Part shown: positions 54,378 through 64,000 of the stretch, piece after piece
How the letters are laid out: the number at the start of each line of letters is the position of its first letter
How positions within the stretch are numbered: the stretch's first letter is position 1
Assembly (NCBI RefSeq): GCF_027579695.1
Contig: NC_083575.1
Coordinates: forward strand, 33,330,382-33,394,381
Length of the DNA: 64,000 nt
Origin: Neoarius graeffei
Taxonomy: Eukaryota > Chordata > Actinopteri > Siluriformes > Ariidae
Reading direction: 5' to 3'
Notes under the pieces: generated by a model
Told to the model about the DNA's origin: nothing
What the model saw: only the letters and a program-made list of their open reading frames with translations
Database searches by the model: none
Position numbers and translations under genes: made by a program

Positions 54378-55782
54378 TTAGTGTCGCCATTTCTCCAAGG
54401 CTAGTTTGATTTCTAGCAGCTGGCGATTGCCCACATCATAATTCCTCTCAGCAGGGGTTAGCTTCTTGGAGAAAAAGCCACTGGGTGTAGTTTCGGCTTT
54501 TCCCCAAAGATGGCTCCTACTCCTGTGTCGGAGGCGTCTACCTCCACAACGAATGGTTTCGTGGGGTCTGGATGCTGGAGAATTGGAGCCGATGTGAAGG
54601 CAATTTTCAGCTTGTTGAAGGCTTCTTCTGCCTGAGGATTCCATCAGAAGCACTTGGGACCCTTTTTCAGGAGAGTGGTCAATGGAGCGGCCAAGGTGCT
54701 GAAGTTCCTGATGAAATGGCAGTAGAAGTTGGCAAAACATAGAAATCTCTGGAGGTCCTTGACTGACTTAGGTTGGAGCCACAAGGTAACGGCCGAGACT
54801 TTGGTTGAGTCCATGCTGACCCCTTCCAAGCTAATGATGTAGCCCAGGAAGGAGATCTTGTCTTGGTGGAATTCGCTTTTTTCGGCTTTGACGTAGATGT
54901 GGTTCTCCAGCAACCGTTTGATGACAGTTCTGACATTGCCCTGATGACTGGGGAAATCTGAGGAATAGATCAAGATGTCATCTATGTAGGCAATGATGTA
55001 TTTTCCCAGCATGTCCCACAGCACGTCATTGATGAAACTTTGGAACACACTGGGAGCTGAAGATAGGTCATATGGCATGACCCAGTATTTGAAGTGACCA
55101 GTGGTTGTGCTGAAGGTGGTCTTCCACTTGTCACTTTGTTTAATCCAGATCAGGTTGTAGGCACTTCGAAGATCCAGCTTGGAAAACACCTTGGCCGATC
55201 TGAGTTGCTCCAGAGCTGCTGGAACCAGAGGGAGAGGATACGGATATTTAACAGTGACTTCATTACGCTCTCTATAGTCTATGCAGGGCTGAAGTCCACC
55301 TCCTTATTTCTCCACAAAGAAGAAGCTAGCCAAGGCAGGAGATTTCGACAGCTGGCTGTAACCTTGTTTGAGAGCCTCCTGGATGTACTCTTCCATGGCA
55401 GCATGTTTTTTCTGGGAAAGGGGGTAGATGTGACCTCGTGGTGGTGCCATGCCTGGCAACAGCTCAATGGCGCAGTCGCAGGGCCTATGCGGTGGTAGTC
55501 CGCAGGCCTTCTCCTTGCTGAAGATCTCAGAAAGATCTTGGTAGCATTCTGGAACGCTGTCCATGGCATCGGGGAGTGGGCTCTCAACTGAGATGGAGGA
55601 AACGATGAGTTGGGGACAAGAGAGGCAGCTCTGAAAGCATGTAGGTGACCACTGGAGTATCTCCTTTTTCTGCCATGAGATGAGGGGTCATGCAGTTGTA
55701 ACCAGGGGTAGCCAAGGATGATATCATGATGGTCAGTGGTCGTGATGTACAAAGAGATTAGTTCGTGATGTAGGGTCCCCAC
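54378..55782 (-). pseudogene. Chromodomain element 2 protease end, reverse transcriptase and RNase H
   Basis: 55782-55279 covers the protease end and RT start. 55189-54644 (181 residues) holds [33 protein letters not shown], the intact YIDDILIYS and [14 protein letters not shown]. RNase H follows at 54740-54378 ([19 protein letters not shown]). Frame changes separate the parts, but the RT active site is preserved. Confidence 0.9.
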
Positions 55783-55788
55783 TTGTAT

Positions 55789-56901
55789 CTACAATGGCTG
55801 TGTCCGTGATGTGACTAGGCCGTCACCTATGGGTCCGCCATAGATAGTCCAGATGCTAAGTGTACTTTGCAGAGAGGTGACTGGCAAGTTGAGCTTTTGC
55901 ACGAGGGCTTTGCTGATGAAGTTCCCCTCTGCTCCTGAATCTATGAAGGCGGGTAGGACATGAGTGGAAGCCGCCATCTTCAGTAACACTGGGATTTTGA
56001 AGGATTTAGAGTTAAGTTTTCTCACTGGACTTTAGGCTGGAACAGGTCTCTCGATTGAGGTTCCCCAGGCAAGTCAAACTGGGCAGTGTTGGATGTCATG
56101 ACCGGCGCTCCCACAGTAGAAGCACAAACCCTCCTTGCGCCTTCTGGCAAGCTCAGCGCGGGACAACCATGTGTGTGACAGCTCCATGGGTGCGTGGTCC
56201 TCGGGAGGTGACATTGGCTTCTTCTCCATGAGGAGCGAGGGCCGGTGCTTCAACAGCTGGTCTAGACATATGGCCAGTTCAATCAGGGCATCCAATGAGA
56301 GGTTCTTATCCCTACATGCCAGCTTGGTGAGTATTTCAGGGCGCAGTCCCTGGCAAAAGACCGCTTTGAGTGCTGGGTCATTCCATCCACTGGAGGCTGC
56401 AAGAGTCCTGAAATCCAGGGCAAACTTGGCGATGCTTCTGGTGCCCTGTGAGCTGGTGAGAAGGCTTTCCCCAACTTCAATTCCCTCAGGCTCATGATCG
56501 AATACTTTCTTGAATAGGGAGAGGAACTGTTCATATGACCCTGTTGACTTTCCACCTTTATCCCAGCCAGCTGTAGCCTAGCAGAGTGCTTTGTCAGTGA
56601 GGAGAGACAGAAATTTAGCAATTTTGTGTTCTTCCAGAATATCCGGCATGGTGGCGAAATACAATGAGCATTGTAACAAGAAACCCTTACATGTGGCAGG
56701 GTCGCCATTGAACTTTTCTGGTGCGGGGAGTTGCAACGCTGAGTGAGGAGGAGATTCAATGCATGCTAGGAGGGCCTGCAACATAACAGTTGTTAGCTGC
56801 GTCATCCTGGTGTTCAGATCGGTGAGCATCTGTTGATGTTCTCCTAGCAGTTGCCACTGTGGGTTGAGAGCCGTCTGTTGGTGATCCTCCGCTACATCCA
56901 T
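55789..56901 (-). pseudogene. Chromodomain element 2 gag and protease
   Basis: The ATG at 56901-56899 begins MDVAEDHQQTALNPQ, 15 bases inside the 5' LTR. The capsid part has FNGDPATCKGFLLQCSLYF and KIAKFLSLLTDKAL. A TAG at 56580 interrupts it and the frame changes. The CCHC knuckle CFYCGSAGHDIQHC is near 56115. The protease site AFIDSGAEGNFIS (about 55950) is intact. Gag and protease are only about 20 codons apart with stops between. Confidence 0.9.
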
Positions 56902-56905
56902 GCTA

Positions 56906-56915
56906 GTGAAGTATC
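56906..56915 (-). promoter_or_regulatory. Self-priming type primer binding site, chromodomain element 2
   Basis: GATACTTCAC on minus, one base inside the 5' LTR, the same offset as in element 1. It complements the RNA start decamer of its own LTR (52557-52548). Confidence 0.75.
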
Positions 56916-56916
56916 C

Positions 56917-57177
56917 TGTGAGTACGCAGGCACTTATGAATGTATGTGTGGCAGAAGACAGCTTTAGAATAGCAAACCAAGCCAAAACGAGAGACAGGAA
57001 TCATAGTCAAAGAACAAGCTAGGATCTGGCAATCGGCAGAGTAATGTGGGCAAAACAGAAATCGAGGAAATGAGAAAACACTAGCAAAGGTCAAACAGGC
57101 AGAAAGGCAGTCAGAGAATAACAAGGCTTGGTATGTCCATGTTTGTAGTCTGCTTGTCTCCAGCGGGTTTACTGACA
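56917..57177 (-). repeat. 5' LTR of chromodomain element 2, internally deleted
   Basis: 261 bp, matching the two ends of 52306-52723 but lacking the middle part (from GTATG to TCCATG). The loss removes the TATA-like box, the RNA start and the ACTACAACTCCCA motif. This copy could not be transcribed from its own 5' LTR. Confidence 0.9.
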
Positions 57178-57182
57178 ACATA

Positions 57183-57535
57183 TATCATTAATTTCCTTCA
57201 AGTCAGAGAAAATATCAAATTTTTGTTGTCCAATATGCATTCTCCAAAAAAGGAAAATGTTACCATTAATAAAAGAAGGATATTATGCAATAATGATGCT
57301 TTTTACTGTACTCAATGTTTACTCTGGATTATTAAAGTATTTCTGATTCTGATTGTTATTATTACTACTTTATTAAGTAGTGATAATACTTCTTTCTGGA
57401 TAAAAGCATTGTTGGTGCTGTGTGGGACTTACAAAAACATGTGAGAGAAAAGAACTATGGCATATTGTTCAAGATGCTTATAATAACTTATCAACCAATT
57501 TTCTTTAAAAAAAAAATAGATGACGAGATGATGAA
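57183..57535. other. No recognisable gene
   Basis: AT-rich sequence after chromodomain element 2, with no family motif in the short frame at 57133-57444. Confidence 0.4.
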
Positions 57536-58060
57536 TTCATATTGAAAATTGTATGTGCTTCATCCACACCAGAGTTGGTGGCAGACTCCAATTACCATGA
57601 GCACAATGTACAAACACGGCCAACAAAAACTCCAGTTCCCAGCATTCATCATGAACTCTCACACTCTCAAGCTCACCCACATATTAATTGGACACACCCG
57701 CCCCTCATACCACACTATTTCAGAGACTTTAAAAGGAATCTCCACATACACACACGTTGCAAAGCAATCACTTGGCAACGACAGACTAACCGTACTAAGT
57801 TTGCTTTTTCTATATTGTTATCTTGGTTCACAAGCTGTGCTTAGTTTCCTGGTCTTGAGTTTGATTCATGTTTCTGATTGTTTTTTGCAGCTCGCACAAC
57901 CGGTGCCTGTCTCTGACCTGGAATTCTGATCACACTTCTGATTCTTGCTTGCAGCTCACCCAACCAAGACCAGTCCCTGACCTTAAACTTTGATCACCAA
58001 TTTGGATTTGTTTGACCTATCTCAGTAAAAGAACTGAACTGCACCTGCATCTATGTCTGT
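57536..58060 (+). repeat. Possible solo LTR of a gypsy-like element
   Basis: It has the general look of the chromodomain LTRs: CTCCAGTTCCCAGCATTC near 57630, TTTAAAAGG at 57728 and a pyrimidine-rich second half. A 60-bp near-duplicate (GCAGCTCGCACAACC and GCAGCTCACCCAACC) sits at 57889-58010. Ends and TSD are not clear, and a (GT)n run begins at 58069. Confidence 0.4.
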
Positions 58061-58065
58061 CTCTC

Positions 58066-58068
<3 letters not shown>

Positions 58069-58114
<46 letters not shown>
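58069..58114. repeat. (GT)n microsatellite
   Basis: About 23 GT units. Confidence 0.95.
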
Positions 58115-58118
<4 letters not shown>

Positions 58119-58329
58119 ATTAGTAATCAGTGTTTATATTTTATTTGATATATAGGAACTATTAAATATCTAGAAAATATTTTTGACATATAGAAAACAT
58201 TTGTTACTTTTAAAAAGCATATTAGCCCTCATTATTGCAGATTTCTTTTCTGAACATAATTCAAATTTTCATATGTTATGCACATACATAGCATCATATT
58301 TATTTTGGGGATGTTTAAAAAATAAATAA

Positions 58330-58333
<4 letters not shown>

Positions 58334-58370
<37 letters not shown>
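58334..58370. repeat. (AAT)n microsatellite
   Basis: About twelve AAT units. Confidence 0.95.
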
Positions 58371-58535
58371 TGTGAACTGCTGGGGATCTCTGGACCTCAT
58401 TTAGAGAACCACAGATATATATGTAGGGATTCTCACAGTCTAGAAAGGCTGCTCTGAGATTGCCTGAAAACATACAGAACCCAATTGCTTCCTCTAGGGA
58501 GAAGGTATATAAATAGTAAGTCTGGCCTATTTTAT

Positions 58536-58541
<6 letters not shown>

Positions 58542-58605
<64 letters not shown>
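58542..58605. repeat. (GT)n-(GA)n compound microsatellite
   Basis: About 19 GT units followed by about 12 GA units. Confidence 0.95.
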
Positions 58606-59512
58606 TGACACATGCAGCCTGGTGCGGGCAAGTGAATCTGCCATGCGTTAACTGTAGACAGACCTGCCGCTTGTTGTGTCAGCAGTGAGGACACACCATC
58701 TTCCTGTTTTAGCAACCTGCTTCACAGCACAGAAGGAGAAAGTGCACACACCCTTCCTCTAGCACCCTTTCTTTCCACACCCCACAACCATAAATCATTA
58801 GCAAACAAGTTTTTAATACAGCATAGGCTGAGAAAGCTTCACAGCGAAAAAAAAAATCACCAAACACCTTAAATCTGTGTTTTAGCTGTGCATGTTTAAG
58901 ATACCTTGCACACTTGCTGCCAGAATAAATGAATGGGTAATTGTGTTGTTTGGTATGCCACAGCAGGTCTATGGAAGCATGGAAATGTCAATACAGTGGC
59001 ATTGCCTTTATCTGTCATGACTGTCTTCACTTACTCAACCTATAGCACACTTCTTCATGTGTTAGTACTACAATACCAACACTACTACTAATTACTTTAT
59101 AAGTAAGTAAATCACCTTTATTTGTTTGCTTTTGTTCAGAAGTTTAGCTCCAAGCAAAAACTTTTTAAAGCTATTTTTTGGGGATTTCCACACTTTAGTT
59201 TTAACCCCACACCAAATACACTTTACTCTGACATTTAACATGCTCCTTTACCTTCCCTTCTATTTTGTCCTTTATTTAAAATGAATCTGCTGTTATTTTT
59301 ATAAACTAAGCAGATAAACATCAAGAGGAATCCACAATACAGTCACACGCTTTTCATACAAGCACTGATACAAGCACTAGTTCAGTATTAGGCACTCTGA
59401 TAATAGCCAAATAAGGGCAAGATTCTCAGCAGACTTTCACAGTGCTTCTGTGTACTTCTGGTCTGCAGAGGGAGTTACCTGCATCCTGTTAATTTGTGTT
59501 ACTCCATCCTTA

Positions 59513-60032
59513 AGGCCTCTGCATGCTCTTGCGACAAGGCTTTCGCAGATAGCTTTTCGCAGACAGTTGTAATTTATTGTTGAGCGGGGAGTTATAGGCG
59601 TGCGCGATGTTATTCACCACCACAACGCAAGGGGGCGCGAAGCCGCTAGGAGTAGTTGGTGGGTGTGGTTAGTGGAGTGTTTATCCTCCGGTTACTTATA
59701 ATGACTAGAACTTTTTTTTTATAATGACTAGAACTGGAGTCGTATACATGTACGTACTTCCTCAATCAACCGCTCTTCATGCTGCTCCATCTTCGCTCGT
59801 GTTTTTAAAAATGGCGGTCGTGAAAACAAAACAAACCGGGAAAGTAGGGAAGCGGAAGTGCGTGTACAGCGGATGTAGAGTGGACCAATCAGAGCCCTCT
59901 TGTCTGCGACGCTGTCTGCGAGGCTTCTGCGGTGGTCACAATTTTTGGGAGGTGTGCGCAGAGCGTCTGCGAAGGTGGGGGGGCTACGCAAACACTATCT
60001 GCGAGGACTGGGTTGTCAGCATAAATTGGCCT
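59513..60032. mobile_element. Harbinger-type MITE
   Basis: The left end AGGCCTCTGCATGCTC and the right end (complement AGGCCAATTTATGCTGACAA) share blocks, including a subterminal CGCAGATAG. The 3-bp TSD TTA (59510-59512 and 60033-60035) fits PIF/Harbinger. It is 520 bp with several GCGAGG/CGCAGA words. It has a direct repeat, TATAATGACTAGAACT, at 59696-59733. There is no coding capacity. Confidence 0.78.
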
Positions 60033-60217
60033 TTATCCTCCAAATGAAAATGGTGACAATGGTTCCACGACCATGCAGCCGCTGACTAACTCGTGGCAGG
60101 CTTACTCGAGGAGTTTGTCTATAAAGACTGCCAGCATTATTCTGCTGTGCTATTTAGATAAACCATACTTATATTTAGACTGCAAGATTGGTTAATTTCA
60201 GTGCATCAATTCTTGTT

Positions 60218-60220
<3 letters not shown>

Positions 60221-60256
<36 letters not shown>
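60221..60256. repeat. (GT)n microsatellite
   Basis: About 18 GT units. Confidence 0.95.
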
Positions 60257-60258
<2 letters not shown>

Positions 60259-61130
60259 CACACATTCTTTTCTATTGAGCCAATGTGAGCAGGGTGACCT
60301 GATGCCAAAGGGCTCTTTCTCCAAGCTATGAGTGCAACAATTCTGTTAGTTTTGCTTCCTTTGTACTTCAATTATCAATCTGTAGAGGTGCAAGAAGTAT
60401 AGAGCTCTATTCCTGCAAGGAGACATGGCTGAACTAGCCAGAAAAATGACAGAAAAGCTCTAACCTTTTATGCCCTTGTTCATTTAACTCAGTGAAATGT
60501 TGATAACAGCTGAGAGATAAATGGGGAGTTCAGTGTTTGTCTAAGCACATCAAGACAATGGACAAATTTTCACTGCCAGAGCAGACATTACCACCATGAT
60601 AACAAACCATGATTACTACAATCCATATGATGAAGGCAATTTCAGTGACCTTTACCCACTGCATCATATTTCACATTTCTTATTTGTATGTCTAAGTTGT
60701 TACACATGCTATGGCCCAAAAATATGAGACTCTTCAGATATGTGGGAGATGTGAACAAAGCCTTCTTCAATGTATGGACATGTTTGTTTAAACCTGCCTG
60801 CCTATATGTGCATGTGTGTGTGAAGAGAGGGGTCATGGTAACAGGCTCATTTAACGCTCTGCAGTTTTTCACTCGTCTATCTGCCAAAATCTCATATTTT
60901 CACTCATGTCTCTGTTATATAGTACTAGCCAGTGCTTGTGCTCTTTTTTTTCACAAGGGCATAAAGGTTTAGATTTTTGTGCTGCGAAACCTATTTCATT
61001 TTTCAGTCCTCAATTTTCATATGGAAATCATTAAGCTCCCCTAACTCTCTCCCCCCTCACTAACAATAACATACACATAATCTACCGAATGATGTATTAA
61101 TGAGTTTTTTTCTAATTGCTGTTGTTGTTA

Positions 61131-61177
61131 TTATTATTATTATTATTATTATTAGTAGTAGTAGTAGTAGTAGTAGT
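61131..61177. repeat. (TTA)n-(GTA)n microsatellite
   Basis: TTA units followed by GTA units. Confidence 0.9.
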
Positions 61178-62009
61178 CAATTAATAAAAGAAGTAGAAAT
61201 CCAGGGAGGATTTTAGGAACATGGTCGTAATCTCATCTTGTCATCTTTGTTTATGCAAGTTATCTTGGTGTGTTGTAGCACCCCTAGTGGCAGGGAGTGA
61301 AAAAGACACACAGACAACAGGCATGAAGTGCAAAACAGGCTGTTTTTTTTATTTTTTCATTTTGCAGTGGAGTGAGCAGTATATAAGGATATAAGTGGTG
61401 ATCCAGATGAGGGGAGGTGGGTGAGGAAGGTCCCAGGAGGTGAGGAGCTTTGTCCTGACTGTGAGGAGGCAGCTTTCCCATCCTTCCAGCATGTGAGAGT
61501 GTCATGTGAACTGGTATCTGGCACACAGAAAACAGGTCATTAGAATGAGCATTCAGGAGCTCATACTCACTCGCTATGCCACACGCAGCCTTTATCTACT
61601 CCACTGTGAGCTCCTGGAGGGTGAATGTGCATGCCATAATTAGTATCTGCCAGCTACACTGTGTTTGCCCTCTCCTTCCTTTGTGTGTGTGAGCGATACT
61701 ATTTTCTGCCCATGGTGCAGAACTGCTGCTGCTTGCTTTCAGTATGGTGAGTGGAGTGCTGTCTTATCGGCACTACAGCTGTTATGCAGTGAGGAGTGCC
61801 TGCAGATAGGGAGAAGACGGCTGTCAGGCTGCAATATTTACATCCCCCCTCCACACACAGTTCTGAGCTACCCATTGGAGAAGGCTGGACCCAGAGCACA
61901 TGCTGTTGGGAGAGGCCATGTGCTTTGCCATTGCAGGCTCCTGCCCAGTATTCTACCTGGAACAAGTAGCCCTGGAGGGAGAGAAATCAGTTGGTAATTT
62001 TATTATTAG

Positions 62010-62950
62010 AGTTCTATTCATTGGCCATCCATTGGAGTGGGGCATGGTCCATGACTAAGGTGAACTGTCTGCCTGCTAAATAGTAATGGAGCTTCTCCAT
62101 GGCCCATTTGATGGTCAAGGCTTCTTACTCCACTACCATATATCTTTTCTTGGTAGGAGTCAGCTTCTGGCTAATGTGGACAATAGGGTGCTCCTCTCCT
62201 TCGAAGTCCTCTGACAGCATGGCTCCTAGTCCCATTTCTGATGCATCCAGGTGTACCAGGAAGGGGCGCTGGAAATCAGGGATCCATGAGACTGTGGAGC
62301 TCGTGAGAGCAGTTTTGAGGGCCTGGAATGCTGCCTCAGCCACAGGTGTCCAACAGACCTTCTCGGGCTCCCCCTTCCTGGTAAGATCTGAGAGGTGGGA
62401 AACTATAGAGGCAAAGTCAGGCACAAAACGCTGGTAATAGGCGGCCAGCCCCCAAAAAAGCACATACCTGTTTCACGGAGGTTGGCCAGGGATAAAGGCA
62501 GATGACTTCGGTTTTCTTTTCTTGGGGCTTCAGGAGCCCCCAGCCAATGCACAGGTACTGTGCCTCAGTTAGCCCCAGGTGGCATTTCTTGGGATTTGCC
62601 ATCAGTCCCATGTTGCAGAGTCTGCCCAGCACTTCCCTAAGGTGGTGAAGGTGATCTTGCCAGCTGGTGAAGTGGATGACCATGTTGTCCAGGTAGGCTA
62701 CTGTGTAGGGAAGATGAGGCCTTAAGATGAAGTCCATTAACCTTTGGAATGTTGCAGGCATTTTGTGGATCCCAAAGGGAAGGACCCAGTATTACCAATG
62801 TCCAGAATAGGTGCTAAAGGTTGTCTTGGGCTGCACCTCTCTGGAGAGGGCCACCTGCCAGTAACCTTTTGTCAGGTTGAGTGTGGAGATGAATCTGACC
62901 CTCCCTAGGTGCTCTATAAGGTCATCCACTGGCAAGGGGTAGCTGTCAAA
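62010..62950 (-). pseudogene. Ty3/gypsy reverse transcriptase and RNase H fragment
   Basis: 62761-62417 reads PATFQRLMDFILRPHLPYTV, then YLDNMVIHFTSWQDHLHHL: the catalytic YLDD is YLDN. 62463-62125 continues with AAYYQRFVPDFASIVSHLSD and the RNase H start FLVHLDASEMGLGAML. The sequence is closer in pattern to the Gmr1-like RTs (FQRLMDxxLRPH, TYAVAYLDD) than to the chromodomain ones. No LTR is attached, although a Gmr1-like solo LTR lies 0.7 kb downstream. Confidence 0.82.
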
Positions 62951-63004
62951 CTCTGAAACGTTGTTTTTCTTCTTCTTCTTCTTGTGTATGAGAAGACAGC
63001 TGTA

Positions 63005-63262
63005 TTAGATATAAGAAAGGTGCTGCAGCCGGTTCACCATGGACTGCTTAGGGATCGTGAGGTTGACATCAGTGGGCAGGCCAAGGGTGGGGCATTCACT
63101 GAGGATGTGCTTTATGGTCTGCTCAGGTGACCTGCAGGGCAGGCTGCAGATGGGTGCAGACCCCATTGGTGTATGTTGGCATTGAAACGGCCTACCCTGG
63201 TTCATATCCGGTTCAAGGTGACCCACTCTTCCTTGGGAGATTGCCACCTGGGGGTAGTGCAA
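63005..63262 (-). pseudogene. LINE C-terminal fragment with zinc-finger-like end
   Basis: On minus: ICSLPCRSPEQTIKHILSEC, a C-x-C-x-E-Q-T-x-x-H-I-L-x-x-C arrangement typical of the C-terminal end of several LINE ORF2 proteins. The final stop is near 63005. No RT is present. The clade is not assigned. Confidence 0.6.
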
Positions 63263-63625
63263 TATTCAGGATGACACTGAGTTGGGCAAGGTATGCAGTC
63301 TGTTGCCAGGTGCCTCTCCATGCTTGTAGGATGTTGAAAGGTGTGCTAAGGAGGGTGGCTGCATGGCAAGAAAATGGGTGATAATGAGCATATGCCATCC
63401 TGCAACAAGTTTTACTTCCAAATAGCCTGAACTATGTCTGACAGATTTTATCCTGTTTACAGTGGGTGTTCCCACCACAAAAGAGAAACCAATCAAAACT
63501 GAAAGAGTGAAAGTGATTATCATGCTGTTATCATGTGAATAGTCTTTTATAAATGTGTATGTGCGCGCTCAGCACTCCGACTTTTGGTGTGACTCAGTAA
63601 GGTGACAAGTTTTATGTTTCATCTC

Positions 63626-63945
63626 TGTAAGGTTCACGAGATGTGGGTGGAGCACAGAGGACGGCAGGACAGAGACTGAGTTCGCAAAAAACTCTTTTAT
63701 TCTCACTTTTCAGTGGAAATAGGTTTCTCTCTCAGCCACACACGCACGCACACACATTCCAGTTGTCTGGTTGTGGAGAGAGCTCCTCTGCTCTCGCTCT
63801 CCCTCCTTAAATAGCCCGGTTTACTGGGGAGAACACACACAAAACATAGATTAATCACACTCAGGTGAAGCGATTCTGCCACTTACCTTTCCCAACTCCG
63901 CCCTCCTGTCACAGACCGGCGCTTGACCACGCCCCCGCTGCCACA
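63626..63945 (-). repeat. Solo LTR of a Gmr1-like element
   Basis: 320 bp, similar to the LTRs at 6862, 11466, 35993 and 40637: TGTAAGG start, GGGTGGAGCACAGA, then CTGCCACA at the end. The flanks ATCTC and ATTTC form a 5-bp TSD with one change. No internal sequence is present. Confidence 0.88.
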
Positions 63946-64000
63946 ATTTCATTTAGGTAATTTAAAAACTATAATATTATTTAGCAGTGGGCACATTGGA

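Larger units (their letters stand above)
52306..57177 (-). mobile_element. Chromodomain Ty3/gypsy retrotransposon 2, complete
   Basis: LTRs at 52306-52723 (3') and 56917-57177 (5'), with the exact TSD ACATA (52301-52305 and 57178-57182). Order on minus is gag, protease, RT, RNase H, integrase, chromodomain. The 5' LTR is about 157 bp shorter because its middle (TATA and RNA start) is deleted. No nested insertions. It is related to chromodomain element 1 throughout. Confidence 0.95.
58115..59512. other. No recognisable gene; microsatellites
   Basis: It contains (AAT)n at 58334-58370 and (GT)n-(GA)n at 58542-58605. The frames through these repeats are artefacts. Nothing else can be named. Confidence 0.45.
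60036..62005. other. No recognisable gene; microsatellites
   Basis: It contains (GT)n at 60221-60256 and (TTA)n-(GTA)n at about 61131-61177. Short frames carry no family motif. Confidence 0.45.

Noticed and set aside
58333..58715. Open frames across the GT/GA and AAT microsatellites
   Set aside because: Simple repeats give long artificial frames of Ser-Leu, Thr-His or Tyr; no conserved residues.

Overview
The window looks like repeat-rich DNA from a bony fish, probably a teleost. It holds Tc1-type transposons, a tRNA-derived SINE with an (ATGA)n tail, ISL2EU-, hAT- and Harbinger-type DNA elements, Gmr1-like and chromodomain Ty3/gypsy retrotransposons, RTE-like and L2-like LINEs, and long GT/CA, GA and TTA microsatellites. 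The organism call is inference from this mix. I found no convincing host protein gene, rRNA or functional tRNA. Every coding stretch I can name belongs to a mobile element, and nearly all carry stops or frameshifts. Many insertions can be ordered because they are nested and their target-site duplications (TSDs) can be read.

Layout. 1-1852: Tc1 (minus) split by a SINE. 1855-4928: no recognisable content. 4929-5440: dispersed repeat. 5441-13676: LINE A (plus) split by a complete Gmr1-like gypsy element (6862-11777, minus). 13728-15221: inverted-repeat DNA element. 16576-17330: first-exon remnant of a YqaJ/SWIM-type transposon protein. 18352-19215: old SINE split by a MITE that itself carries a young SINE. 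19961-26962: Tc1 (plus) holding a Russian-doll stack: MITE, then hAT, then two SINEs, one split by a solo LTR and the other by an ISL2EU-like element. A second hAT also lies in the MITE. 27547 onward: another ISL2EU-like element, split by a chromodomain gypsy element (28120-41713, TSD ATATA). That element is split by a solo LTR, a CAGTGTTCTC-type DNA element, a TTAA element and a second Gmr1-like element (35993-41009, TSD GTCCC).

42286-50685: fragment of a third Gmr1-like element, split by a LINE 3' end (holding a solo LTR, which holds a MITE) and by a nearly intact LINE B (47607-50645, 12-bp TSD). 51078-52305: SINE inserted in the tail of an L2-like LINE. 52306-57177: complete second chromodomain gypsy element (minus, TSD ACATA). 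57183-64000: mostly anonymous DNA with microsatellites, a Harbinger-type MITE, a gypsy RT fragment, a LINE fragment and a Gmr1-like solo LTR.

The most interesting signals are these. (1) Both chromodomain elements have a 10-nt primer site complementary to the predicted start of their own transcript, and the pairing covaries between them, which points to self-priming. (2) The Gmr1-like elements have integrase before reverse transcriptase and a SCAN-like capsid segment in gag. (3) Four copies of a YqaJ/SWIM-type first exon sit in at least two unrelated kinds of DNA transposon. (4) A near-identical inverted copy of an ISL2EU intron segment lies inside a Tc1 terminal repeat about 4 kb away.
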